Shown piece by piece: positions 22,385-38,629 of a stretch of DNA of 64,000 bases; positions within the stretch are counted from its first letter, which is position 1; every line of letters begins with the position of its first letter. The stretch is from Welwitschia mirabilis (Eukaryota; Gnetophyta; Gnetopsida; Welwitschiales). The stretch spans positions 255,056,783-255,120,782 of the forward strand of contig JBOZIK010000001.1 of NCBI GenBank assembly GCA_051453625.1, in the 5' to 3' direction. A program made the translations under genes and the position numbers. The notes below the pieces were generated by a model, which was given only the letters and a program-made list of their open reading frames with translations, had not been told where the DNA came from and did no database searches.

Positions 22385-23520
22385 GCTCATGCATTCACCA
22401 CCTCATCAAGCTCAATCCCTATTAATAAAGACATATTCTATTCATGTAGAGAGGTATTTTGGAAATTTCATGAGTAGGATTGAGCTAGAGGCTGACTGCA
22501 GATTGACTAATATTTAGCTTAGGTGAATCATAGACATATATGGAGCTTACCATGCCTCTGAGATGAGAGATTTTTACAACACCATACTTATCAAGTAGAG
22601 GCTTAACACTCATGACCATATAGTTAATATAATCATTATTATTATTCATGGTCATTAGGGGTTCATATTCTCGAGTCACATTACCATAGTTACTAAGTTA
22701 GGTGGCTTAGGAAGTATACATATACACTTAGCTAGATGTATAGAGGAGCATTGTACTTATGACACAATTTTAGACATACTAGCAGATGTTACTAGAGATA
22801 GGAGAAAAGTTTTGATCATGTACTTATTACCTACTTATTAGATTTTGCATAGAGGATTGATTCATAACATTAGCTCATCTTTTCATGATAATTATGTGAT
22901 GGTGGTACATCTTAAGATGTTAACAATCTCTAGATAAGGGAAGTAGATGGACCTACCTAACTTCATATAGAGGAGACTCAGGACTATGATTAAGTCTAGA
23001 CACATTCAGGTTCTAGGATATTCATGTTTTCTCTTAGTTATCTTTCATCAATTTAACATACCTGAGCTTGTGAATGAGTAGCAGCTTATGCATTTATAGA
23101 CATTAGCTCGCTATCTATAGGACATGAGCATCCAAATTCTAGAAGAGGTAGAGAAACCTCAAGTTCAGAGACCGATATTTGGAATTACACTTGATCAGAT
23201 ACACGTTGTCTTGGTAGACATAGTATAGAGCCTTAAAGAGATTATGTAATGAGGCTTCACAAATCTTTAATAGAGGATATCCACTATGGATGGAGAGTAC
23301 ACCACACTGAGAAGCATTTGATGGAGATGTGTGATTGATTATTACACATCAAGCATAAAGTTACAGCTAATATCCTATAAGCAGTCTGAGTACAAGAAGA
23401 TGATACTACATGTTCAATCATGATAGTTATTGGCTAGCATTTTCCTATTAATCCTAAACATCCTCCACCTTCTCCACCTATACATGAGCTTGCTCCACAT
23501 CATGAGTTCAATCTCATATG
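22385..23520 (+). pseudogene. Decayed ORF resembling the putative plant transposon protein domain
   Basis: A single reading frame of about 380 codons can be followed from 22,385 to 23,520. It is broken by stops (mostly TAG or TAA), most easily explained as former CAG, CAA or TGG. Readable pieces include RYFGNFMSRIELEADCRLTN, TYDTILDILADVTRDRRKVL, LHRGLIHNISSSFHDNY, MDLPNFI near 22,947, VLGYSCFLLVIFHQFNIPEL near 23,010 and LARYL..MSIQILEEVEKPQ. The order 'interior helices, LHR.I.HNI.P, a variable loop, IDLP..I, LPYG..L..IF..FGI.L' is the pattern I recall for the putative plant transposon protein family (PF20167), often found within plant retroelements. Its biochemical role is unknown. It lies between a tRNA-Met primer site and an R1 LTR with polypurine context, so it is probably element cargo. 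The family call is from memory. Confidence 0.55.
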
Positions 23521-24061
23521 ATGAGGGGAGTGATTCTATTATATGTTATTTTATTTATTCTCTCCATGGATTATACTAAAACTCATAATTTTATAGAGAC
23601 ATCATTTTTTGAGTTATCATTATTTTGTAAACTTTTATTTTTGATATATTATCTACATCACTTATATATTATTAAGATACTTTATGATGCATCTTTTTTA
23701 ATGATACACATGATTATTTTTATGATGTATTGCATATTTGAGTGGAGGACTATTAATTTTAAATGTATTTTAATGTTTATTTTCTAAAAAAAGTTTCATA
23801 AGCACCTATTTTATAAGAATATTTTTTTCAGTCTATCATCCCCTCCACTGTCTAGATGATGTATAAGATGATAGTCTAGCTAGTTACTCTACCTAGGTAA
23901 AACATTCAGTTATCCATTTTTTAATTTATTATCCTACATGATAAGGTTTTGAGTTTATTTATAGTTTCCTAGTTGATTTTTACTTTAGTTAATTTGATTC
24001 AGAATTATGATTGTTTACCTAACTTTATCAAGGACTAATAAGGCTAAGTGATGGGCTATTT
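23521..24061 (+). mobile_element. 3' internal region and polypurine context of an R1 element
   Basis: A TCATCC-type quasi-palindrome is at 23,834-23,873 (arms CTATCATC and GATGATAG). The last 40 bp before the LTR (TATCAAGGACTAATAAGGCT, then AAGTGATGGGCT) match the reverse complement of the sequence just outside the R1 LTR at 39,704 (TATCAAGGACTGACAAAGGA, then TAAGTGAGGACTA). This conserved purine-rich end is the expected position of the polypurine tract that primes plus-strand DNA synthesis. The frame at 23518-23787 is T-rich and unsupported. Confidence 0.6.
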
Positions 24062-25321
24062 TGTGATGCTAAATTATATGTATTTGATAGGATATTTTAA
24101 GTAGTTTTGTAGGACACCAGATAGGTTTAAGCAAAGTTTCAACAATAATGGAGAGATAATGCAATTATCACAAAAACATACAATTTTTATTACATTTGAC
24201 ATCATTTTAGGCAAATTACAATACTTCCTATTTAAATAAGAAATCGTGAGATTAAATAGATCAATCTGATACAAGACATAATTTTAAGAGTCCATGGTTA
24301 ACTCCATCATCTAGATGATAGTATAGATAATAGAAGAAACTATGTTGACCAGGATGCTAACTGGACCAAATTCATAACTGACATGGATCTTGTGTGATGT
24401 GGCATCATCTCTTCTATTATCTATATGACCAATAAGATAATACCTAAAAATAACAAATACACTAAACTCCATTTAAATTTTGCAAAGTGTGATGAACCTT
24501 CTGTGTGCCATTAGAAATTTCATTGCATCCATTGGGGTTTGTTCTTTTTAGAGTCTTATTTGTAATAAATACCTTCTTCATCCTTAACTTTGATATCATC
24601 TTTATCAGGAGACATTCTCGTGATAGGAGATAAAATGGTATGAGATCCATCCATTATTATAGAGAGACATCTTCCTTGTATTAAACTACATATCCTCCAT
24701 TGAGGTATTACGGCTTTGTAACATGGATGTTGGTTTAATTTTAATAAAAAATCTATTTTTCTTATGTATGTTCTCATGTGCATCTCCCTTATGGTTTATG
24801 TTAATTATGATTTTGTGATAGCTTTATATTTAATATAGATTATAAGGGAAACTTTTGTTAAGGTTGAAACCATTACAGTATTGTCTTGCATTTTATTTTC
24901 CATTTCATAGCTTAACATTGCATATTTTTTTGTGTTTTGTTTGGTGTGCTTGATAGCTTAGGTTTGTTATGGTTTAGTAAAAGTTTTTATCAACTTATTT
25001 AGATTATATAAATTCAGTCTCTTTGATAGGCTAATTTTATAATCAAATAGATATTGCACTTAGAGTAGTTATTGCATTTCATTTGCATAGTGTGTTTACT
25101 TTACATTATTTCTTATATTATTGTTTATTTTGTTCTACTTAAAAGAAAATGAAAAAATATTTTATTTAAAATCAATTATCTTTATTTTTACATGTGCCTT
25201 CAACAGATTATGACATTCAGGTTTACTCCCATCTATATTAGTATGTTATACTTTGCAATATATTTGTGTTGACAGGATTTGATAAATGATGTAAATAATT
25301 CCATAAATACACACTGCAAGA
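24062..25321 (+). mobile_element. R1 family LTR, sense strand plus (3' LTR)
   Basis: This is a reverse-oriented copy of the R1 LTRs at 13.4, 38.6 and 41.7 kb. It begins TGTGATGCTAAATT, has degenerate TCATCC-type motifs at 24,304 and 24,402, then blocks matching the reverse complements of the others: CGTGATAGGAGATAAAA near 24,618, AAAAATCTATTTTTCTTATG near 24,747, TTATGGTTTATGTTAAT near 24,789, CATTCAGGTTTACTCCCATC near 25,214. It ends ATACACACTGCAAGA. A polypurine context precedes it, so it is the 3' LTR of a plus-strand element. Short frames here on the minus strand are shadows. Confidence 0.8.
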
Positions 25322-25369
25322 GTTAATATTTAGTTTGTAAATTTTTATTTCAACTACTTATTTTTACAA

Positions 25370-26290
25370 TTCTTTGATTGGGCTCCTTTAAAAGCTACTT
25401 ATTCTAAACTTAAAAAATTTCTCTAAAGCTTTATATGGTCTTATGAAGAAGTTAAAAAATATTTTCACAAAGTTTCATAGAATATTATGGCCTTGCATAA
25501 ATAAAAGGGTGATTTAAGTTTTATTAATCTATATTCTCAAGAATTCATTTTAACTAATAAATGGGTCCTTCAAAGCTTTGTTTTTGTTTTTTTTTGATTT
25601 CTACATTATTATTCCTTAGGCTTAAGAATTCATTTCCTAAGAACTATTGAATATAGAAAAATCTTTACCTAGTCAATTGGTTTTTTTCTCCATTTTAACT
25701 TAGCATTTAAGCTACACATGGTTTTAAAAGTATTTAAAAGGATTTACTCTTTTGTTTCTTAGATATGTATGAAAATTCCTAGAGTTTTTCTTTAATATAT
25801 TATTTCTTGGTGGTTATCTCTTACTTTTGCTCCTTTAGCAATTATAAATTCCAAGCTAGCTACAAGATTATTTAACAAAAGTTTAACTTATTTACAAAAT
25901 TTATGGGTGGGAAATAACTAGATTAACTTGTTGGATTTCCTATATACATATGGAAATTTTCTATTGACCTTTGATAAGCTTTCATTAAACTTCAATAATT
26001 TTTGCTTCATGTTTGTCATATCATAGTTAATGGCTCTTTACATATAGAGTATCTATATTGGGTAGATTACACATCTATTCATCCATATCCCTCAAGCAAT
26101 CCTACACATTTCTATTAAATGCTATTAATGTAGGAGTTATTTGTAACCATAAGATGCAACATGCATTCTCTCTTTGAATTTCTACTTTAACAAAAATTTG
26201 AAAGCTTCTAAGTCTTCCTAACATAAATCACTTTCTTTGCTACCTAAATTTTCAAGGTCTTTTATAATGTCCACTTTTAACGACCATCAT
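25370..26290 (+). pseudogene. LINE reverse-transcriptase C-terminal region remnant
   Basis: The translation shows a LKKFL.SFIWSYEEVKK stretch followed by KGDLSFINLYSQEFILTNKW near 25,510-25,570. This matches the plant LINE segment '...FLW........V.W..VC.PK..GGLG...L...N.ALL.KW'. NLWVGN.WINLLDFLYTYGN near 25,900 matches 'W.V+NG..I.FW.D.W'. It starts about 50 bp after the R1 LTR end, so the LINE was probably truncated by that element. It is broken by TAG and TAA codons. Confidence 0.6.
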
Positions 26291-28904
26291 AATCATAGAG
26301 ATGACAAATTAGCTAGTGAATAACCATGTTATACACATAGTATAAGAACAAAAGTGTCATAATTAATGTTCTTAGTTTTTCTATGTGAATTCTATAACTA
26401 CAATTCTCATGCTATAGTAAGATATCTAGAAGTTTATCCTAGTAGTAATCTAATGTAAAATCTCAAATCATGTTTTAATTAAATTAGTAACTATTATGTA
26501 TTTTACTAAATATTTATAAAATATATCATGTCCATTTTGCAAATTTCAAAATAACAAAATGTTTACTTGTGCTTAAATAATAACATGACTAAAGCATGAA
26601 AAGATGTCTACATGATATTAAGCTATTTGATAATACATATCTTTCACATAGGGTCCTCTTTTTAAATTAAGTACTAAAACATGATAATGTAAATAAGTGA
26701 AGTAAACAAGTAGATGATACCCAGTTTGTATTAAAACCCTTAGCTCTTTTTAGCATCATCTTTTATAATGGCTCATATACATGTAAATATGGTGTGAGAA
26801 CTATAACCATCACAGCTCCTAGTATGGTACACATCAAGGAATAGGTAGGTATAGGATTTCTCAAGTGTAAGGTAAAGGACTACATAATGAAGGGCATGAC
26901 TAGGACCTCTCACTAATTTAATGGTATCTTATTTATTGTTGTTCCACAATAATTTCTAGTGATCTAGTCACACACAACCAAAAGAAATAAAATTATTGAT
27001 ATTTGTATGTAATTTTTCCTTATTGCTCTGGATTTCATGGTCATGGGACTTACAATAGATAGTATCACTCTTTGAGATTTAAACAACTAATTACCTTGGC
27101 CAGTTTTAATTCCATAATTTAACNNNNNNNNNNNNNNNNNNNNNNNNNNNNNNNNNNNNNNNNNNNNNNNNNNNNNNNNNNNNNNNNNNNNNNNNNNNNN
27201 NNNNNNNNNNNNNNNNNNNNNNNTATCATGATACAGGTTAGTGGTTAGTCACATAATAATATTAAGATGGCTTACAAAGGGCTAATTATAAGAATTAGTC
27301 AAAGATAGTTAACAACAAAAATGAAATGCAAGAAGAGGTTTGGAACCACATAATAAATAAGAAAAAAATCCTATAATCATACAAGATGCAAAATTTAACT
27401 AGAACCCTATAAAGATGCAAGAATTTAAATGAGACCATATCCAGAATTAGATGTAGGATTTATAGACTTTTAAAGACTTCAAGACTTTTAAGGATTCCAT
27501 GACTCCAATACTTTTCAAGCTCCAAGTTTCAAAATTGGTAAGATCTAATAAGGAGTTTTTAAAAATATACAAATAAAAGGAGTAAGAACTTCTATATATA
27601 ATAAGAGAGTGTAGGTATATGAAGAGACATAAGCATATGAAAAGACATTATCTTGATAAAGACAATTGTAAAAATTCCATAACCTCTAATCATTACTTTG
27701 CCCAGATAGTGGGTTCATTTTCATTTATAATAATAAATAGTTAAATAATGTTTGAAAAATAACCAATTACCATAATGATTACATATTAATCACTAGTAAA
27801 ATAAAGTGTAGTATCATTATTATAGATGTTACTTTAGCATGTACTACTAAAAAAATATTAAAATAAGCTATCATAATGCATCTTAATAATTATAGCTATT
27901 ATAAGAATCTTTGATATGAATTAAAATAAGGAAATATACTAATCATAACACATTAAATATATAGTTACAAAAATAAATAAAATAATATTTGTATAATCAC
28001 TAATGAGCTATTAAAAATATATCATTAAATAAATAAGAAAAGACTAAAAGAAATAATATTATTAATTATAGTAGTTATAATAAAATAAAGCATTTAAATT
28101 AATAATTACAACATAACAAGTTTTTACAATGTAAATACTTTCATCTTAAATAATAATATGATGCTAATAAATAAAGAATTTAGTAATTAAATCATCTTGG
28201 CATGTCCTACTAGATAAAAATTATTTTTATTTAGTTTTCATTTAACTATTTGGGTTAAATCCTCAGACCTTTAAAAATCTAGACATGACATCTTCTATTG
28301 GTCATCGCTTGCAACATTTAAGAGTCTTATACCTATGTGCTCTTTTTCATGTTTTTGTTTATTATGTTTTGTGAGAAATTCATGGAATTTGGATTCTCTT
28401 ATTCTTCCTTATACTCCCATGAATTTCAAGATCATTTCTATTAATAACCAGTTGGAATCTAAGCCAAGATCAAATTTTTCTAAGAAATTCTCTTTTTGTA
28501 TGGAAGAGAATATTTTATTTAGAATTTAAAAAACCAAAGTTCTTCACTTCCTTTTTTTTTGAATATATAGGGAAAATGTAGTACTTTTTTACTAGTATCT
28601 TTTCATGTTCATAACCATGTAGTAAAGGAGAAATTGCAAGTGGATTTTGTGATGCAATTACTCATGCCTTAGTTTCCTCAAAATTATAGTTGGCATAGTT
28701 TTGTCTTGCTTTTTTATTTTTGTTCTTTTTTACCTCTCTTTTTTCCCCCTTCTTGCTTTCATTAAACTCTTTCTTCTATATTTGTATAGTTCATCTTCTA
28801 CCTTTTATACATCTTGAATTATTAGCTACTTTTTTTTCCTTTGATGTTTTAAAATTAATTCTTTCAATGGTAATAAAATATTTTTTTAAGGTCCAACACC
28901 CTAA
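26291..28904. other. Eroded AT-rich DNA with one assembly gap
   Basis: No coding or terminal-repeat signal could be read. The frames at 28335-28529 and 28720-28914 are T-rich and lack motifs. A 100-N gap lies at 27124-27223. Confidence 0.4.
27124..27223. other. Assembly gap (100 N)
   Basis: Default-length run of N. Confidence 0.99.
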
Positions 28905-29865
28905 TGTTAGTTAAAAGTAAACTACAATGATCCATAATTAACTATTTAAAAATATAAAAATCTAATTTCATATTGATATTTTTTAAAAATTTAATGAAGG
29001 AATTATATAACATAAAAAACAAAAGTACATGATCATATATCTATCCTATCTATAAGAACAAAAATCATACCAATAGCTTTCTAGAAGAATAATAATATTT
29101 TTCTTATGCATACAAATGCAATTAATCACTTTTAGGTTTTCTATATGATTTCATTCTCTAATGCCTTGAAAGAAAACTTTCAAATTACATGATAATGTCC
29201 TTTAACTAGACATATAAATATAAATGTACTTTTACGTATAAAAGAATAACGTGTTAACTTCGGTTAAACTATATATTTTTGAAAAACTAGATATTCAATA
29301 TACCTAAATGTTCATTAAAAGACTTAATGATTTAGGGGAAAATTAAAATTATGATATGAATTTTAAAAAAAAAAATAGAACATAATAAGAAAAGAATAAA
29401 CATGAAAAAAATATAATATTGTAAGAACCATATACAAAATCAAAGTTCTAAAGATACAAGAATTAAATAAAGTTACTTATTATATATATAAAGCTAATGA
29501 CAAGGCAAGAAGAATCTAAAACTTAAATAAAATAAGTAAGACATCATCATAACGAAAGAGAAACTATTTTAAAATAATAAAAGAGTTTTAATTCTCAAGT
29601 GGCAGAAAACCACTCTCATAGCTTTGATTTGTCCAGCAAGTATAGGACATTTAGATAACAACATGGACGTTTAAATAAAAAGGGTAAGCTATGAAATAAC
29701 TATATTTTGAGAAGGAAATTAGGAAACGGAGAAAGACCCATTTAATCATTACTTTAGTAACTAAAGGAGATAAATAATGTCAATTAAATTTCCACCACTT
29801 GAATGTGGATTTAAAAAGCAATACTTTGCAAAAATAAAGGTCTTAATAGTCTAAAAGTTTAAAGT
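28905..29865 (+). repeat. R3 repeat, copy 2
   Basis: A same-strand diverged copy of 12,170-13,290. Shared landmarks in order: AAAGTAAACTACAATGAT, TTTCATTCTCTAATGCC, a GAAAACTTTCAAA-type word, GGTTAAACTATAT, TGACAAGGC, AAAAAGGGTA and a GAATGTGGATTTAAAA-type word. It carries no U segment before it, so the R3 part can occur alone. Confidence 0.7.
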
Positions 29866-29999
29866 AAAGTTATAGATATATGAAAAATATTTTTGCAATG
29901 GTATTTTTAAATTATAAGAATAACATAATTATTCACTATATCTCCAAAATGAATATGCTTCTATCTTGAATGAAATACCTGAAATGGTATAAGAACCAC

Positions 30000-32900
30000 A
30001 TCCAAGCATTTTGAATCATAAAGAAATCAATAAAGCAATGCTAAAACTATCTTAATTATCTCAAAAATGTAATGTAGTAGTTGCAAATCTCATATGAAGA
30101 ATCTTTCTACAAATACATAGACCTTATTGAAGAACATATCATAAAAAGTAATGTTATTTGATAGGACAAGTAATATTTAAATGATTTAAGATCTTAAATC
30201 CATCTAATATCTAAATCTAAGATGTGTCATAATTTATCACAACAATTCTTAATGGATATATCTTTAAAGTACATACAATAGATTTCTTCCCCCACTTTAT
30301 AAGGATACAAAACTATCATCTTTCTGGTGTGTTAAGTTTAAAAGTAAAACATAATTATTTTAAACATGAAACACATTACATATCTAAGGAATAAAGTTTA
30401 TAAAAAAAAAAAATGTGATAGTATTTGAGCAACAGTAAAGCTATTAAAAAGTTTTTTGTGAAATTCATTATTTATTTAAGTGAAGACATGAAAAAGAAGC
30501 ATCATCTTATTAAACTAATGGTCTGTCAATTTAGGTCTTAAGTAAGTAAGTAAAGTAACATTTAATGGTAATCACCATGGAACTGCATCTTGTAACATAG
30601 GACAAGAAATAAAAAATTTGCTTTAAATAATATTTTTATAAATCATTTTCCATATAATCCAAAGTTTTTTCAAGATAACAAATTCTTAAATCTTAACATC
30701 CATTATAAACAAAACCACTTAATAAAATGGATAGATTTCCATTTTTTTAAAGGAAAAAAGTCTTTAATAATTCAAAAACTAAATCATACCATCATATTAT
30801 GAAATTAAGACAATTAGCTAACTACTTATCATATAGAAAGACACCTTGTAAAAATCCATTAGGAAAACTTGAACTTCTTTTTCCTTCAGCATGTAATAAG
30901 TCCATTATGCAACTTTGTAAATTGTTTTTATATTATTATTAGCTAATGATATGGAATTATATGAGTAAATTTTTAATTAAATTAAATTTATAGGATTCTA
31001 ATAAGATGATTAATAAATACGAAATGCAAATAAAACACTTTTATGTAGTGAATTCTTTTCTAACCATTGTGAGCTTTTTAGTTTCTTATTTATCTACTTT
31101 AAAAACTAATTATTAGTAATAAATTTTCATAGTTTCTTAGGAGTCATTAAAAAGAAAAGGAAATGCAAGAATTTTTATTCCTCATAATCTTAAATAATTT
31201 TCTAGATTTATAAAGAGGTCATGTACATTTTTAGAAAGAGTAAATACTAAAGATGTTTTTGATTGATCTTAGAACTAGATATAGAATAATAAATATCAAT
31301 CTTAAAGATCAACTCCTTAATTATAGTTTGAAAATTCTTAATTAAAAAAGAGTTATCTAGAAAGTACATGTTAAAAAGCTACTTTTAATTTTAGTCAAGA
31401 TAAATATCATGAATGAGGTTATCCTATATACTCTTTCAAGAATGGCACAATAATTATAGTATAATGATTTAAATAAAAAAGCCAAAAGACATTCTTTTCT
31501 TATCTATCTTTGTTTTTTTAATAAGAAAGATGGAGCTAATAGCTATCGCAATAGACATACAAGCATTTTCATTCTCAAACAAATAATTTATCGTATGAAT
31601 GAAAATACTTTCAAATCCTAACTTTTTCATGCAATCTAAGAGAAGTTTCATTCAATTTTATTATAATCATCTTCATAATAAAGTTTAAGAAAGGTAATAA
31701 GTTGATTAGTATTCTTTTTCAATTTTAAACCTTCACAATTAGATAAAATGTATTGAGAATATATCTACCTTGAATAAAGCCACTATACTCAATACAAACA
31801 ATATTAACTAGAATAGTTTTCAACATTTTAGCTAAAATTTTAAAAAACCATTAAGTAAAGTAATTTATCTCTAATTCAAATGGAATGCAAATCATATAAT
31901 TTTAACATAAAATAAATGACATCTTGATTAAGTTTTATATTTAAGATTCCTTTATGTAAGGATTTTAGAACTACCCTGAAGTAGTTATTCTTAATAATAT
32001 CCCAATGGGTTTTATAAAAATATACATAAAAATTATTTATTTATAAATTCTCATCATTAACCGTGTCAAAGAAATATACTTTTAACTCGTCCTTTATAAT
32101 ATCTTTCTCTAAAATTTCATGATATACTTGTGGAACAACTTGGGAAAGAAAGTTAGCATGTTGATCAAATAGGTGTTTATAAAATTCATATGATTTAAAG
32201 ATCTTAGTAAAATATCTAACTAAATAACTAAGAACATCTTTAGGATTAGAACATAAATAATGACTAAATTTGAGTTTCTATACTTTAAAGAAGTAAAAAA
32301 TTTCACTTTAAAAATTCTTAAAAGTTAACATTTAGGACAATAAAGCAAAAAAAATTCTATTCTTGATAAAAGCACTTTTAATAAAGAAGATTTCCTAGGA
32401 ATTCAAATGGTTCTTAACTTTTGAAAAAGGCTTATGAAGTTAATTATTAAAATTATTTTTATTCTATAATAACAAAAACTAATAATATATGTTATTAAGT
32501 ATTTAATATATTTAAAATTCTTCTAAATAAGACACATGACACATACCCACAATTTAATCCATTCAATACTATTATCTAGAAGATGTTTAGAACATGTTTA
32601 GAATTCTTCTAGATAATACACATCACACATAACCACCATTTAATCCATTCAATACTACCATCTAGATAAGGATCCATATTCAATATAATATGCAAAATAG
32701 TTTTTTCTAATTTGAACTATATGCATTTCCATTTAATTTAAAAATAGATGAACGATTTCACTTAGTCTAATGCTAGAAGTTAATTTAAAAACAAATTTCA
32801 TCATGATCTAATAATAAGCATTTACTATAGACTTTCAGAGAAGTATTCTAATTCTAGAAAGAGATAGAAGAAAAATAAAGTCTATTAAATAATTAAAGAA

Positions 32901-33600
32901 TATAATCACATTCTAATTGAAAATTTTACCAAGCATAAACAAAGTCTTTGTAGATAAAACTAACATTACTAAAGGAAACCAACAAGATAATGTCATTTTT
33001 TAGAGAATACTATGAACCTCTTTTTGATAAATCTATTTAAAAAGAAGATCTTCTAATCTTATCACATGAATCCTCTATCATATTAAAATATCCACTAAGA
33101 ATCCAATGAGTATTTAAAATAAATTAAGCTAATTCTAAACATAAAGAGTCTCTTTTGAAAGCTTCATTTGAAGCATAAATGAGGTGATTCTGAAAATCCC
33201 ATAAGGACAAGAAAGAAGCACTCATATACATCTATTCTAAGAATCATGATGATTTGGGACTACTAGTATCAACATGAATGAAGAATGATAAAAGAATCAT
33301 CTCTACAAGTATAATGCTTTGTGATAAGCATAAAACTATTTTTAATAAATAACTTAATAATAAAATTCATTTTTTTAAATATTTAACTTTTTATAATAAT
33401 ATAAAGTTATATATATGGAAGTTGCTAAATGAAATTCTAAGCTATTTTTCTCTAAATACTATTTATAATCACTTAAATATTATAGGAATATATAATCATG
33501 GGCACATGGATGATGAGGCATTTACCCTACTGGATAAATTAATCATTAAGCTATAATTAAGATCCATGTGATTCTCATAGCTTTATCCTAAAACATAAAA
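30000..33600 (-). pseudogene. LINE remnant with endonuclease and reverse transcriptase
   Basis: Reading the minus strand from high to low coordinates, an endonuclease piece near 33,020-33,180 reads YASNEAFKRDSLCLELA then THWILSGYFNMIEDSCDKIR (family 'YAPN....R..LW' and 'W.L.GDFNMIE..DK'). The reverse transcriptase starts near 32,130 with VYFYKTHWDIIKN (family 'FYK..WDII'), then ILVNIVCIEYSGFIQGRYIL near 31,750-31,845 (family 'I....QSGFI.GR.I'). It continues LYYEDDYNKIE and MKKLGFESIFIHTINYLFEN down to about 31,470. The order endonuclease then RT is that of plant LINEs (L1 clade). RT copies element RNA onto nicked chromosomal DNA. Frames shift repeatedly and stops are frequent. The outer boundaries are estimates. 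Confidence 0.72.
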
Positions 33601-37587
<3,987 letters not shown>

Positions 37588-37942
37588 TGTTGCAGTGTGT
37601 ATTTGTGCAAGTGCTTATATCCAAAAGGATTTTGTCATTCATAAAATAAAATAAATTTCTCACATAATACAACACACTACTATGAGTGGGAGTTAAATCG
37701 AATGTCGTATTCTCATTAAAGACTATGAGATGAGACTTGATTTACTTTTTAGAAAGAAAATGAAAATTAAAAATAAAGTATAAGGTAGAAAAATAATATG
37801 TAATGCAAATGAAAATGTAGTTTAATCTAAATGCAAATGTAAATGATCCTAATACTACTTGATTTCAGCCTTGACAAAGGTTGCCCTTGATGATCTATAT
37901 CACCCAAGAAATTATCACCAGATCAAGGGTAACATAAACCAT
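37588..37942 (-). mobile_element. R1 family LTR, partial (runs into gap)
   Basis: It starts TGTTGCAGTGTGTATTTGTG and follows R1 LTRs at 38,630 and 41,698 through GGGAGTTAAATCGAATGTCG, the AAGACTATGAGATGAGACTT block and AACATAAACCAT, where N begins. In sense orientation (minus strand) this is the 3' end of an LTR. No tRNA-Asp primer site is visible just before it. The frames at 37859-38095 cross the gap and are meaningless. Confidence 0.75.
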
Positions 37943-38042
37943 NNNNNNNNNNNNNNNNNNNNNNNNNNNNNNNNNNNNNNNNNNNNNNNNNNNNNNNNNN
38001 NNNNNNNNNNNNNNNNNNNNNNNNNNNNNNNNNNNNNNNNNN
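37943..38042. other. Assembly gap (100 N)
   Basis: Default-length run of N joining an R1 LTR fragment to a different LTR, so adjacency is not proven. Confidence 0.99.
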
Positions 38043-38213
38043 AGCCTGCAAAAACTTGTTTCACTGAGATTGAGAGTTAACTTACGAAAGTCCATTTTAT
38101 GGAGGTTGAAACTTAGCCTACAAAAGTCTAGCTCATAAAGGTTAAAACTTTTCCTAAAAAGGTCTGCTTTATAAGGTTGAAGATTAGCCTTAAAAGCCTA
38201 GTAAATAGTGAAG
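38041..38213 (+). repeat. 36-bp minisatellite, at least five units
   Basis: Imperfect head-to-tail units of 35-36 bp begin inside the preceding gap and end near 38,213. Each keeps an AGTCT/AGTCC word and GGTTGAAAC. Confidence 0.8.
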
Positions 38214-38434
38214 TAACAATGATCTGAAATAGTGTTGGTTATTGACTGTCTTCTGAGAAAAAAGTAGGGTGTATTCCAAATCACTATAAATCTTATTTTA
38301 TGCATTTCTTTTGTTTTACTTTTGCGTTTATTTTGTTATAAGTTTTTATATCATATTTGCTTACTTAGTAATAATAGTTGCTTAAATTTTTAAAAAAAAT
38401 TATTCACCCCTGCTCTAGGATTTAAGATCCTACA
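38043..38434 (+). mobile_element. Copia-like LTR, 3' part, with 36-bp minisatellite
   Basis: The end reads TATTCACCCCTGCTCTAGGA then TTTAAGATCCTACA, the familiar end of Ty1/copia LTRs in plants, directly followed by a tRNA-Met primer site. Its beginning is a tandem array, units starting about 38,041, 38,077, 38,113, 38,149 and 38,184 (consensus TTAGCCTACAAAAGTCT then CTTATAAAGGTTGAAAC). The LTR start is lost in the gap. Confidence 0.65.
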
Positions 38435-38436
38435 TT

Positions 38437-38451
38437 TGGTATTAGAGATCC
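38437..38451 (+). mobile_element. Primer-binding site (tRNA-Met), copia-like
   Basis: TGGTATTAGAGATCC follows the LTR end by two bases. It matches the initiator tRNA-Met primer site TGGTATCAGAGCNCC with C-to-T or similar decay at two positions. Only about 180 bp of internal sequence remains before an R1 LTR begins at 38,630. Confidence 0.7.
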
Positions 38452-38629
38452 AGGTCAAGTTAATATGAAAATTTTAATCAATCTTTGATTTAATAACCCT
38501 AATTATGAGTTTTATTATAGAAGGTCTCTTTATTTCTAGGCATTCACTGTTTGTTGAAATAAACTATGAATATTAAAAGTCTAAAATTAAAATATTCTTA
38601 AGAACTCTTGATATAGATTATAATGATAT

